Of a DNA stretch of 64,000 bases, positions 44,705-54,354 are shown piece after piece. The DNA is from Streptomyces sp. NBC_01142 (GTDB lineage Bacteria; Actinomycetota; Actinomycetes; Streptomycetales; Streptomycetaceae). Below the pieces are notes generated by a model, which had not been told where the DNA came from, did not search any database, and was given only the letters and a program-made list of their open reading frames with translations. Made by a program: the position numbers and the translations under genes. Position 1 is the first letter of the stretch. Each line of letters starts with the position of its first letter. The stretch lies in NCBI RefSeq assembly GCF_026341125.1, contig NZ_JAPEOR010000001.1:2728001-2792000 (forward strand). Direction: 5' to 3'.

Positions 44705-46959
44705 CCACGCAGCAGCAACTGCCGCCGGCGGGACGCGGCCGCCATCGCCCCGACAGCGCCCCGGCCTCTCGACGCCGTGCGCGCACCCCTGCCCCGAAGG
44801 CAAAGAAGCCAAAGGCCGTTCGCACCCCCACCGTTCTCCAGATGGAGGCTGTGGAGTGCGGTGCCGCGGCACTGGCCATGGTCCTTGCCCACTACGGGCG
44901 GCATGTGCCTCTCGAGGAGCTGCGGATCGCGTGCGGCGTCTCCCGCGACGGCTCGCGGGCCAGCAACCTGCTGAAAGCGGCGCGCAGTTACGGTCTGCAG
45001 GCCAAGGGCATGCAGATGGAGTCGGCAGCGCTCGCCGAGGTGCAGGCGCCGGCTGTCCTGTTCTGGGAGTTCAACCACTACGTCGTCTACGACGGCACGG
45101 GGCGCCGCCTCGGCCGCCGTGGCGTATACATCAACGATCCGGACAAGGGCCGCCGCTTTGTGGCGACGGAGGAATTCGACACCAGTTTCACCGGTGTCGT
45201 CCTGGTCTTCGAGCCCGCCGACTCCTTCCGCCGGGGCGGCCGCAAACCGGGAGTGATGGGCGCCGTGCCCGCGAGGCTGCGCGGCACCACGGGCACCCTG
45301 CTGGCCGCTCTGCTCGCCAGCCTGCTGCTCGTCGGCGTCGGCGCGGCGGGGCCCGCGCTGAGCCGTACGTACATCGACATGTTCCTGATCGGCAATCAGA
45401 CCTCGCTGCTGGGGCCCCTCTTCGCGTCGATGGCCGCGATGGTGGTGCTCACCGCCGTGCTGACCGGTCTCCAGCAGGCGAACCTGCTGCGCGGACGCAT
45501 CATCTCGTCCACGCTGAGCAGCGCCCGCTTCCTGCGGCATCTGCTGCGACTGCCGGTCACGTTCTTCGCCCAGCGCAGCCCGGCCGATCTGGTGCAGCGT
45601 CTGCAGTCCAACGACGCGGTGGCCGAGACACTGGCGCGTGACCTCGCCGCCGCGGGCGTGGACGGCGTCGTGGTCATCCTCTATGCCGTCCTGCTGTGGA
45701 CGTACGACCCTCAACTGACGGTCATCGGGGTGCTGATCGCGTTGCTGAACGTGGTCGCGATGCGGATCGTGATCCGGCTGCGGGCCACCCATACCCAGAA
45801 GCTGCGCGCGGACAGCGCACGGCTGACCAACACCTCGTACACCGGCCTTCAGCTGATCGAGACCATGAAGGCCACCGGCGGCGAGAACGGGTACTTCCGC
45901 CGGTGGGCCGGCCAGCACGCGACCACGCTGGAGGTGCAGCAGCGCCTCGGCGTGCCGAGCGCGGCCCTGGCCGTCGTCGCGCCCACCCTCGCGACGCTCA
46001 ACAGCGCGCTGATCCTCTGGATCGGTGGCCTGCGGGCAGTGGAAGGCCATATCTCGATCGGCCTGCTCGTCGCCTTCCAGGCGCTGGTGGCGCGCTTCAC
46101 CGCACCGATCACCCGGTTGAACGGAGTGGCGGGCAGGATTCAGGACTTCGCCGCGGATGTGGCCCGGCTGAAGGACGTCGAGAGTTTCCCGGTCGACGTG
46201 CTGTACTCGCGCCGGGAGCCGGACGCGAGCACGCGCAGGCTCAAGGGCAATGTGACGCTGGAGAACATCACCTTCGGCTACAGCCCGCTCGACAAGCCGC
46301 TGCTCAGCGGCTTCTCGCTGGCGGTCGGTCCTGGCCGGCAGGTCGCGCTCGTCGGCGGATCCGGCAGCGGCAAGTCCACCGTCTCCCGGCTGATCTCCGG
46401 CCTCTACAGTCCCTGGGAGGGGACGATCCGTATCGACGGGCAGCGACTGGAGGACATTTCCCGCAGCGCGCTGGCCGCCTCGGTCTCCTTCGTCGACCAG
46501 GACGTGTTCCTCTTCGAGGGCACGGTCCGGGACAACGTGGCGCTGTGGGACCCGTCGATACCCGACGAGGCTGTGGTCGCCGCTCTTCAGGACGCGGCGC
46601 TCTACGACGTGATCGCGCGGCGTCCCGAAGGCATCCACAGCCGGGTCGAGCAGGACGGCCGCAACTTCTCCGGCGGACAGCGGCAGCGACTGGAGATCGC
46701 CCGGGCCCTCGTCCGGCGGCCGAGCATTCTGGTCCTCGACGAGGTGACCAGCGCCCTGGACGCGGAGACCGAGCGGGTCATCATCGACAATCTGCGGCGG
46801 CGCGGCTGTGCCTGCGTGGTGATCGCCCACCGGCTGAGCACGGTGCGCGACAGCGACGAGATCGTGGTCCTCGACCACGGCTCGGTCGTCGAACGCGGCC
46901 GGCACGAGGACCTCGTCGCTGCCGGAGGCCCGTACGCCGAGCTGGTCAAGGAGCACTGA
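44701..46959 (+). CDS. NHLM-type peptidase/permease/ATPase (C39 ABC transporter)
   Basis: 752 residues. A basic 40-residue N-tail leads to a C39 peptidase: Cys53 (MEAVECGAAALAM), His126 (FNHYVVYDG) and Asp146 (INDPDKG). Six membrane spans follow, then the ATPase with Walker A GGSGSGKS (Lys558), signature FSGGQRQRLEIARA and Walker B ILVLDEVTSALD. It should cleave the precursor after SGG and export the core. The intact triad argues that it is active. Confidence 0.95.
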   Translation: MTTQQQLPPAGRGRHRPDSAPASRRRARTPAPKAKKPKAVRTPTVLQMEAVECGAAALAMVLAHYGRHVPLEELRIACGVSRDGSRASNLLKAARSYGLQAKGMQMESAALAEVQAPAVLFWEFNHYVVYDGTGRRLGRRGVYINDPDKGRRFVATEEFDTSFTGVVLVFEPADSFRRGGRKPGVMGAVPARLRGTTGTLLAALLASLLLVGVGAAGPALSRTYIDMFLIGNQTSLLGPLFASMAAMVVLTAVLTGLQQANLLRGRIISSTLSSARFLRHLLRLPVTFFAQRSPADLVQRLQSNDAVAETLARDLAAAGVDGVVVILYAVLLWTYDPQLTVIGVLIALLNVVAMRIVIRLRATHTQKLRADSARLTNTSYTGLQLIETMKATGGENGYFRRWAGQHATTLEVQQRLGVPSAALAVVAPTLATLNSALILWIGGLRAVEGHISIGLLVAFQALVARFTAPITRLNGVAGRIQDFAADVARLKDVESFPVDVLYSRREPDASTRRLKGNVTLENITFGYSPLDKPLLSGFSLAVGPGRQVALVGGSGSGKSTVSRLISGLYSPWEGTIRIDGQRLEDISRSALAASVSFVDQDVFLFEGTVRDNVALWDPSIPDEAVVAALQDAALYDVIARRPEGIHSRVEQDGRNFSGGQRQRLEIARALVRRPSILVLDEVTSALDAETERVIIDNLRRRGCACVVIAHRLSTVRDSDEIVVLDHGSVVERGRHEDLVAAGGPYAELVKEH

Positions 46960-46960
46960 C

Positions 46961-49858
46961 GTGTCATCCGGATACCCGTCTCACCCGTCCGCGGTCGTGG
47001 GACCGGGCGAGAGCGACGCGGTGACCCACGCGCTGGGCGGACTCGGCTCGCCTGTCGACTGCGCCGGACTGCGCAGCCTGCCACTGGAGGGGCCGCACGT
47101 GCTGTGGCTCGTGGTGGGCGGGACCCTGGATCTGTTCGCGGTCGACGCCGCCCAGCAGGGGCACTGGCACTTCCTCGGCCGCCTCGAGACGGGGACTCTG
47201 CTGCTCGGCCCGGTCGAAGGTCCTCAGCACACCCTCCTCGGCCGGCCTTCGCAGGACTGCCTGCTGCGCCGGATTCCGCTGCGGGAGCTGTACCGGCCCG
47301 AGTACGGCGAGTACGGCGATTCCTTCGCGTACGGCGATTCCTCCGCGTACGGGAGTCAGTACGGCGCCCAGTACGGGGTGGTGGCGCCGACGCCGCTGGA
47401 GCATGCCTTCGCGCTCGGCATCGGCCGCAGCCTGGGCGTCCTGTTCGAGGCTCCGCTGGACGGCCGGCCGGTCATCGACGAGGCGGTGGCCGACGACGAC
47501 ATCCTGTGGATGCCGGTGCCTCCCGGCAGCGTGCAGTACGGCGCCTCCTTCAGCGCGGAAGCGGCGAGCGACCTGCTGGTCGACGGCGCGCTGTGGCAGC
47601 GGATGGTCAACCAGCAGTACCGGCTGCTGTCCGCGGTGGACGGCTGGATCGAACAGCTCGAGCGCGCTCACGAGGACCGGACCGCGGCCGGTATCAAGGC
47701 GGGCGCAGCTGTCCGCGCGCGGGCCGACGAGGCGCTGCTGGCCTCCATCGGCAGACCGGACCGGTCCGGGCGGGCCGCCGCGGGTGTGGACGGCGCCACC
47801 GACGACGCGACGTTCGCCGTCTGCCACCGCGTCGCCGAGGCGGCCGGGATCACGCTCTGCGAGCCCTCGAAGGGCGGCGCGGTGGGCGATCGCATCACCC
47901 CGGTCGAACGCATCGCGGTCGGCTCCCGCATCCGTACCCGCGCGGTCAGACTCGACGGGCGCTGGTGGCGGTCGAACGCCGGTCCGCTGGTGGGCTACCG
48001 GGCCAAGTCCGGAGCCCCGGTCGCCCTGCTGTGGCGCCGTGGCAGGTACGAGGCCGTCAACCCGGCCACGGGCGCGCGGATACGCATCGGCAAGGACAAC
48101 GCCGAGGAATTCGAGCAGCGTGCCGTCATGTTCTACCGCCCGCTGCCGGAACAGCCGATGACCGCCTGGCGGCTGATGCGCTTCAGCCTGCGCGGCACCC
48201 GCCTGGATGTGCGGAACCTGGTCATCAGCGGGCTGGTGACGGTCGGCCTGGGCGGGCTGGTGCCGATCGCGACCGGACAGGTGCTCGGTGTCTACGTACC
48301 GAACGCCGAGAGCAGCCTCATCGTGCAGGTCTCCCTGGCCGTCGTGGTCACCAGCATTGTCTCCGCCGCGTTCATGCTGCTGCAGAACCTCACCATCCTC
48401 CGTATGGAAGGCCGCATCGAATCGACGCTGCAGCCTGCTGTGTGGGACCGGCTGCTGCGGTTGCCGACGAAGTTCTTCACCGAGCGGTCCACCGGAGAGC
48501 TGGCCAGTGCGGCGATGGGGATCAGCTCCATCCGCCGTGTGCTGTCCGGCCTGGGCCCGGTGGCCGTACAGGCAAGCACGGTCGGTGCGATGAACCTGTT
48601 CCTGCTGCTCTGGTTCAGCGTGCCGCTGGCGCTGGCGGCGATGGGCATGCTGCTCGTCATCGCCGCCGTGTTCCTGGGGATGGGTCTGTGGCAGCTGCGG
48701 TGGCAGCGGCGGCTGGTCGAGCTCGGCAACAAGCTCAACAACCAGGCGTTCCAGACCCTTCGGGGACTGCCCAAACTGCGGGTCGCCGCGGCGGAAAGCT
48801 TTGCGTACGCCGCCTGGGCCCGGGAGTTCGCCCGCTCCCGCGAACTGCAGCAGCGGGCGGGCCGCATCAAGAACCTGACCACGGTTCTCGACGCGGTCTA
48901 TCTGCCGCTCTGTTCGCTCACCCTGTTCATGCTGCTGGCCGGACCGGCTCGCGGCAGCATGACGGCCGGCGAGTTCCTCACCTTCAACACTGCGGTGACC
49001 ATGCTGCTGACCTCGGTCACCCAGCTCACCGGCCTGCTCGTCTCGGCCGCTGCCGTACTGCCCATGTTCGAGCAGATCAAGCCGGTCCTGGACGAGGCAC
49101 CGGAGGTCCGCGGTGCCAGCGCGCAGCCCGGCGCGCTGTCCGGCGGGATCGAGGCCAGGAAGCTCTCCTTCCGCTACGCCGACGACGGCCCACTGGTCCT
49201 CGACGACGTGTCGCTGCGGGTGCAGCCGGGGGAGTTTGTGGCCATCGTCGGACCCAGCGGCTGCGGCAAGTCGACACTGCTCCGGTTGCTCATCGGATTC
49301 GACAAACCGGTCTCCGGCAGCGTGCTGTACGACGGTCAGGACCTGGCCGCACTCGATCAGGCGGCCGTGCGCCGTCAGTGCGGGGTCGTCCTGCAGAACG
49401 CTCAGCCGCTCACCGGGTCGATCCTGGACTGCATCTGCGGTGCCGAGGCCTTCTCCCAGGAAGAGGCGTGGGAGGCCGCCGAGATGGCGGGCCTGGCCGA
49501 GGACATCAAGCGCATGCCGATGGGTCTGCACACCATGATCTCCGGCGGTGGCGCGATCTCCGGCGGACAGCGGCAGCGCCTGATGATCGCCCAGGCTCTC
49601 GTCCGCCGCCCGCGCATCCTCTTCTTCGACGAGGCCACCAGCGCCCTGGACAACGAGACCCAGCGCATCGTGATCGAGAGCACCCGCAGGCTGAGCGCCA
49701 GCCGCCTGGTGATCGCGCACCGCCTGTCCACGGTCATGGACGCCGACCGCGTGATCGTCATGGCGGACGGGCGGATCGTCGAACAGGGCCCGCCGGCCGA
49801 GCTGCTCGCCGACGCGGGCGGCCGGTTGCACGAACTGGTGCGCCGGCAGATGAGCTGA
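46961..49858 (+). CDS. NHLM-type second ABC transporter, no peptidase
   Basis: 965 residues from the GTG one base after the upstream stop. The N-terminal 350 residues form the non-peptidase domain typical of the second NHLM subunit. Residues about 111-140 hold a Tyr/Gly repeat (EYGDSFAYGDSSAYGSQYGA). Membrane spans lie around 400-690. The ATPase has Walker A GPSGCGKST (Lys770), ISGGQRQRL and FFDEATSALD. It likely pairs with the C39 transporter as a heterodimer. Confidence 0.93.
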   Translation: MSSGYPSHPSAVVGPGESDAVTHALGGLGSPVDCAGLRSLPLEGPHVLWLVVGGTLDLFAVDAAQQGHWHFLGRLETGTLLLGPVEGPQHTLLGRPSQDCLLRRIPLRELYRPEYGEYGDSFAYGDSSAYGSQYGAQYGVVAPTPLEHAFALGIGRSLGVLFEAPLDGRPVIDEAVADDDILWMPVPPGSVQYGASFSAEAASDLLVDGALWQRMVNQQYRLLSAVDGWIEQLERAHEDRTAAGIKAGAAVRARADEALLASIGRPDRSGRAAAGVDGATDDATFAVCHRVAEAAGITLCEPSKGGAVGDRITPVERIAVGSRIRTRAVRLDGRWWRSNAGPLVGYRAKSGAPVALLWRRGRYEAVNPATGARIRIGKDNAEEFEQRAVMFYRPLPEQPMTAWRLMRFSLRGTRLDVRNLVISGLVTVGLGGLVPIATGQVLGVYVPNAESSLIVQVSLAVVVTSIVSAAFMLLQNLTILRMEGRIESTLQPAVWDRLLRLPTKFFTERSTGELASAAMGISSIRRVLSGLGPVAVQASTVGAMNLFLLLWFSVPLALAAMGMLLVIAAVFLGMGLWQLRWQRRLVELGNKLNNQAFQTLRGLPKLRVAAAESFAYAAWAREFARSRELQQRAGRIKNLTTVLDAVYLPLCSLTLFMLLAGPARGSMTAGEFLTFNTAVTMLLTSVTQLTGLLVSAAAVLPMFEQIKPVLDEAPEVRGASAQPGALSGGIEARKLSFRYADDGPLVLDDVSLRVQPGEFVAIVGPSGCGKSTLLRLLIGFDKPVSGSVLYDGQDLAALDQAAVRRQCGVVLQNAQPLTGSILDCICGAEAFSQEEAWEAAEMAGLAEDIKRMPMGLHTMISGGGAISGGQRQRLMIAQALVRRPRILFFDEATSALDNETQRIVIESTRRLSASRLVIAHRLSTVMDADRVIVMADGRIVEQGPPAELLADAGGRLHELVRRQMS

Positions 49859-49982
49859 GCCCGCCCTGCTGGCGGACGGCGCTCCTTCCGCAACACGCCC
49901 CGGCCGACGCCACACCGGTCGGCGCCCGTCCTTGTGACGTGCCCCGACCGGTGTCGTGAACGGTGTGGTGAACGGCGATGCG

Positions 49983-51511
49983 TCAGACGATGTTCTCGGC
50001 GATCTCCGCCTGCTCACGGGCGTTTCCGTACGCTGCCGGCGTGCTGTACGAGCGGCGTGCCACGAACCACCACACGGTGGCCAGCACCAGCACCGCGGCC
50101 AGCGCGATCGAGGCGTAGTTCATCGAGTCGACCGTCACCGGGTTCGACTGCGGCAGACAGAACAGCACGGTGACACCGGCCACCCACACCACGGCCACCC
50201 AGCCGATCGGCTTGCTCCAGCGGCCCAGGTTCCACGGGCCGGGCTCGAAGCGGTTGCCGGCGCGCAGCCTGAGATAGATGGGGATCGCGTACGCCGGGGT
50301 GATGCCGATGACGTTGATCGCGGTCACCGCACCGTAGGCGGTGGCGGAGTACAGGGACGGCACAGCCAGCAGGCAGGCGAAGACGACCGAGAGCCACACC
50401 GCCGGGACCGGGGTCTGGGTGCGGCTGCTGACCTTGCGCCACAGCGCGGAGCCGGGCAGCGCGTTGTCGCGGCTGAACGCGAACACCATCCGGCTGGCCG
50501 CCGCCACCTCGGCGTTGCCGCAGAACAGCTGCGCCACGATCACGACAAGGAGCAGGGCCGTGGCACCGCCGTTGCCGAGGGCGTCCAGCAGGATCTGCGC
50601 GGGCGGCACGTTGGTGGAGGTTTCCTGGGTGCCTGTGTAGTCCTGGATGGCGAAGGTCAGGCCCGCCAGCAAGGCGAAACCGGCGATCCAGGAGACCCAG
50701 ATGGAACGCACGATGCCCTTGGCGGCCGAGACGGAGGCGTTGGACGTCTCCTCCGACAGATGCGCCGAGGCGTCGTAGCCGGAGAAGGTGTACTGCGCCA
50801 GCAGCAGGCCGATCGCGGCCACATAGACGGGGTTGTCCCAGCCGGTGCCGTTGACGAACTCGCCGAAGACGAACTCGGGGACTGGTGGTTGGAGGGGACA
50901 ATGGCCAGGGCGCCCACGATCAGGGCGACGCCGCCCAGATGCCACCACACGCTGATCGAGTTGAGGACGCTGACCAGCCGTACGCCGAAGAGGTTCAAGG
51001 TGGCGTGGAGCAGCAGAATGCACATGAAAATGATCATGGTGGAGCCGGGTGTGGGTTCAAATCCCCACTGCAGATTCAGGAAAGCGCCGGTGAACAGGGC
51101 GCAGCCGTAGTCGATGCCCGCGATCGCACCCAGCAGACCGAGAAGATTGAGCCAGCCGGTGTACCAGCCCCACTTACGGCCGCCGAGCCGGTCGGCCATG
51201 TAGTAGAGCGCACCGGAGGTGGGGTACGCGCTCGTCACCTCGGCCAGCGCCAAGCCGACGCAGAGGACGAACAGGCCGACGCCCACCCAGCCCCACATCA
51301 TCACTGCCGGGCCGCCGGTGTTCAGCCCGAAGCCGTACAGCGTCATACAGCCGGACAGGATCGAGATGACGGAGAAGCTGATGGCGAAGTTGCCGAAGCC
51401 TCCCATGCGGCGCGCCAGAACCGGCTGGTAGCCGAGTTCCCGCAGCCGCTCCTCCTCGTCCTTGGGGGGAGCCGGGTCCGGACTCGACCACGTGGGCGGG
51501 GATATGGACAT
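49983..51511 (-). pseudogene. APC-superfamily amino acid permease, frameshifted
   Basis: The start is the ATG at 51511 (CCGGAGG upstream). The first frame covers ELGYQPVLARRMGGFGNFAI through GALAIVPSNHQSP. The rest, from EFVFGEFVNGTGWDNPVYVA to the stop at 49983, is in another frame. The break is in a C-run (GGGG on plus at 50877-50880), one base short. Together about 508 residues with some 12 spans make a normal GABA/amino-acid permease. It could be intact if this is a sequencing error. Confidence 0.85.
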
Positions 51512-51576
51512 CGAAGTACCTCCGGGGGAAAGGAAGATGCACTGAGCGGACAGGGACAGGGGGAGAGAGCGGTGGA

Positions 51577-52584
51577 TCAGTCGCGCCACCCGACGCCGGC
51601 ATCGCGCGCGGCGGCGAGACATCGGCTGCGGGCACGGAGAAACATCTCTTCCGCCAGGCTCGCGTCGCCCGGACTGCGCGTGCGGTACGCCCACGGAAGG
51701 GTGGTGTAGTACGGGCCCAGTGCCTCGAAGACCCGTGCGCCGTCGGTGAACTGGTGCGCGCCCCACAGCGCGTGGGCGAGATGGTCGAGATCGAGCAGGG
51801 AGCACCCGGCCGGGGAAACGTTGTCGAACCAGAGGTGCAGTGCGCGGCGGGCGTCACGGGCCGCGTCGTCGGTCACCCAGTGGAGATCCAGCGCCTTCTC
51901 GTTGCCCTTCCCCCGGCGGTAGCGCTCGACCCGGACGTACAGCGGAAGGGCCAGCAGCGACGATCCGACCGGAGCCGAAGACGCCGCCCACTGAACGAAG
52001 TTGACCGCCTCGGACAGATGGCCGCCGGTCCTGCGGGCGTACACGAACTGCAGCATCCGGTGGTACGCCTCGCGGTTGTGCGGGTCGCGCTTGTCGGCCT
52101 GCGCCAGCAGACCCCACGGGCCGGGGAACAGCATCGGACCCGGCGGTGCCATCCGGTGCTCGTCCAGCCGCTGGTCCTCGTCGAGCTGGGACAGAGCCAG
52201 CAGGCACACCCAGGGCACCGGATCCTCCGGGGCGTGGTGCGCGGCGATCCGGCACGCCTCCCACGCTTCGTGCCACAGCTCCCGGGTGCGCTGGTGCCCT
52301 TCGCGGTGGGCCCGTAACGCCCGCTCCACCACGATCCGGCAGTGCATCACGGTCGCGGCGACACTGTGGGGTTCCTCGGTCCGCCAGGCCCGCACCGCAT
52401 CGGATCCGGCGGCCACTGCGGCGAGCACCTGGGTCCGCTGGGTCCATCGCGTCCAGTCGGTGGTGGTGGTCAGCAGATTTCGCATCGACAGCCATCGGCC
52501 GGTGCGTAAGTCCTGCATGACGGTGCGCAGTTCGTTGTCGTGACCCGCCGGGTGATACACCGGGCGGAACTCGTCATGGGGCAT
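51577..52584 (-). CDS. Unknown soluble protein, Trp- and His-rich
   Basis: 335 residues, helical, with no signal or membrane span. It contains repeated helix pairs such as ELWHEAWEACRIAAHHAPED and HALWGAHQFTDGARVFEALG, which look TPR-like. I do not recognise the family; similar proteins are common in Streptomyces. It lies 65 bases upstream of the permease in the same direction and may be cotranscribed with it. Confidence 0.75.
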   Translation of the reverse strand: MPHDEFRPVYHPAGHDNELRTVMQDLRTGRWLSMRNLLTTTTDWTRWTQRTQVLAAVAAGSDAVRAWRTEEPHSVAATVMHCRIVVERALRAHREGHQRTRELWHEAWEACRIAAHHAPEDPVPWVCLLALSQLDEDQRLDEHRMAPPGPMLFPGPWGLLAQADKRDPHNREAYHRMLQFVYARRTGGHLSEAVNFVQWAASSAPVGSSLLALPLYVRVERYRRGKGNEKALDLHWVTDDAARDARRALHLWFDNVSPAGCSLLDLDHLAHALWGAHQFTDGARVFEALGPYYTTLPWAYRTRSPGDASLAEEMFLRARSRCLAAARDAGVGWRD

Positions 52585-52888
52585 CAGTCGGCAGGGCGTG
52601 TGGCGGTCGTCATGGGCCGGGGTCCTCTGGGGACGGTGGGGGGGCGAGGCGTTCCAGTGGTCAAGTGGGCGGCCGGCAGTGGCGAGGGTGACGTGCCGGC
52701 CCTCGCCCTGCTTTCTGTGCGTCGCCGATCTTACTCAAACGTACTGTGACGGCAAGGATTTGATGATGCGTCAGTGACTGAGGAGGCGAACCGGCGCCGA
52801 TGGCGCAACCCCCTTGACGGCGGCCGTGCCCTGCTTCACCCTTTCGTCAGCGATCAAGGTTTCCGTCTACCGAGGAACGGGGTGGCCG

Positions 52889-54337
52889 ATGACAGGCCCT
52901 GTGCTTGCCGTCGACCAGGGCACATCCGGCACAAAGGCGCTGGTCATCTGCCCCGACCGGGGTGTCATCGGCTCCGGCGCCGCACCTGTGAGCCCTCGCT
53001 ACGGCTCCGGCGGACGTGTCGAGGCCGACCCTGCCGCGCTCCTCTCCTCGGTCGTCGACGCCGGGCGCCGGGCCCTGGCGCAGGCCGGGGAACCGGTCGC
53101 CGCCGTGGGCCTCGCCAACCAGGGCGAGACGGTTCTGGCCTGGGACCCCGCCACGGGAGACCCGCTGACCGAGGCGATCGTCTGGCAGGACCGCCGCGCC
53201 GAGCCGCTGTGCACCGAACTCGCCCCGCACGCCGAGAAGCTGACCCAGCTGACCGGGCTGCCTCTCGATCCGTACTTCGCCGCGCCAAAGATGGCGTGGA
53301 TACGCCGTGAACTCACCCGGGAAGGTGTCGTCACCACCAGTGACGCCTGGCTGATCCACCGGCTGACCGGAGCGTTCGTCACGGACGCGGCGACCGCCGG
53401 ACGCACCCAGCTGCTGGACCTCGACCGTGTCACCTGGTCGCCGGAGGCGCTCGACATCTTCGGCCTGGCCGAGGAGCGGATGCCCGAGGTCGTCGACGTG
53501 GACGGCGCCGTCGGCATCACCACCGCCTTCGGCGCGCCCTTGCCGCTCACCGGCCTTCTCGTCGACCAGCAGGCCGCACTGTTCGCCCAGCGCGTCACCG
53601 AACCGGGCACCGCCAAGTGCACCTACGGCACCGGGGCGTTCCTGCTCGCCCAGACCGGCCCCCGCCCGCGCCGTACCGGCAACGGCCTGGTCAGCTGTGT
53701 CGCATGGCGGCTCGCCGGACGCACCAGCTACTGCCTCGACGGGCAGGTCTACACGGCAGCCTCGGCCGTCCGCTGGCTCACCGACCTCGGAGTGATCTCG
53801 GGCGCGGCAGACCTGGACCCGGTCGGCTCCGCCGTGCCGGACAGCGGCGGCGTCACCTTCGTACCGGCGCTCGCCGGCCTCGCCGCCCCCTGGTGGCGCG
53901 GCGACCTGCGGGGCTCGCTGACCGGCCTCGGCCTGGACACCGGCCCCGGGCATCTCGTGCGGGCCCTGTGCGAAGGCATCGCCGCGCAGGTCGTCGAGCT
54001 CACCGACGCGGTCGCCGCCGACCTCGGCGCGCCGCTGACCTCTCTGCGCGTCGACGGCGGCCTGACCCGCTCCGCCCTGCTCATGCAGACCCAGGCCGAT
54101 CTGCTCCAACTGCCCGTCGAGGTATCGGCGTTGCCCGATGCGACCGCGCTGGGGGTCGGCGCCGTGGCGATGCTGGGTATGGATCCGAGCCTGACGGCCG
54201 AGGAAGCCGTCCCGGCCTGGAAGCCGTCCGCCGTCTACGAGCCGCGGATCAGTGAGGCCGCGGCCGCCGAACGCCTCGCGGGCTTCCGCGCCCAGGTCGA
54301 AGCGCTGCTGGACCGTACGCCGCCGGCCGCCCACTGA
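52889..54337 (+). CDS. FGGY-family carbohydrate kinase (glycerol kinase-like)
   Basis: 482 residues from the ATG at 52889. FGGY motifs are DQGTSGTKALVI at the N-terminus, GLANQGETVLAWDPATGDPL and TYGTGAFLLAQTG. The C-terminal RVDGGLTRSALLMQTQADLL binds ATP. The following genes (G3P-dehydrogenase-like and FAD oxidoreductase) suggest a glycerol or polyol pathway. It starts an operon. Confidence 0.88.
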   Translation: MTGPVLAVDQGTSGTKALVICPDRGVIGSGAAPVSPRYGSGGRVEADPAALLSSVVDAGRRALAQAGEPVAAVGLANQGETVLAWDPATGDPLTEAIVWQDRRAEPLCTELAPHAEKLTQLTGLPLDPYFAAPKMAWIRRELTREGVVTTSDAWLIHRLTGAFVTDAATAGRTQLLDLDRVTWSPEALDIFGLAEERMPEVVDVDGAVGITTAFGAPLPLTGLLVDQQAALFAQRVTEPGTAKCTYGTGAFLLAQTGPRPRRTGNGLVSCVAWRLAGRTSYCLDGQVYTAASAVRWLTDLGVISGAADLDPVGSAVPDSGGVTFVPALAGLAAPWWRGDLRGSLTGLGLDTGPGHLVRALCEGIAAQVVELTDAVAADLGAPLTSLRVDGGLTRSALLMQTQADLLQLPVEVSALPDATALGVGAVAMLGMDPSLTAEEAVPAWKPSAVYEPRISEAAAAERLAGFRAQVEALLDRTPPAAH

Positions 54338-54354
54338 AGGACAGAACAGGCACC

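Noticed and set aside
46964..50017. Long minus-strand frame over the NHLM transporter
   Set aside because: It has no motifs and lies opposite a gene with intact ABC signatures.
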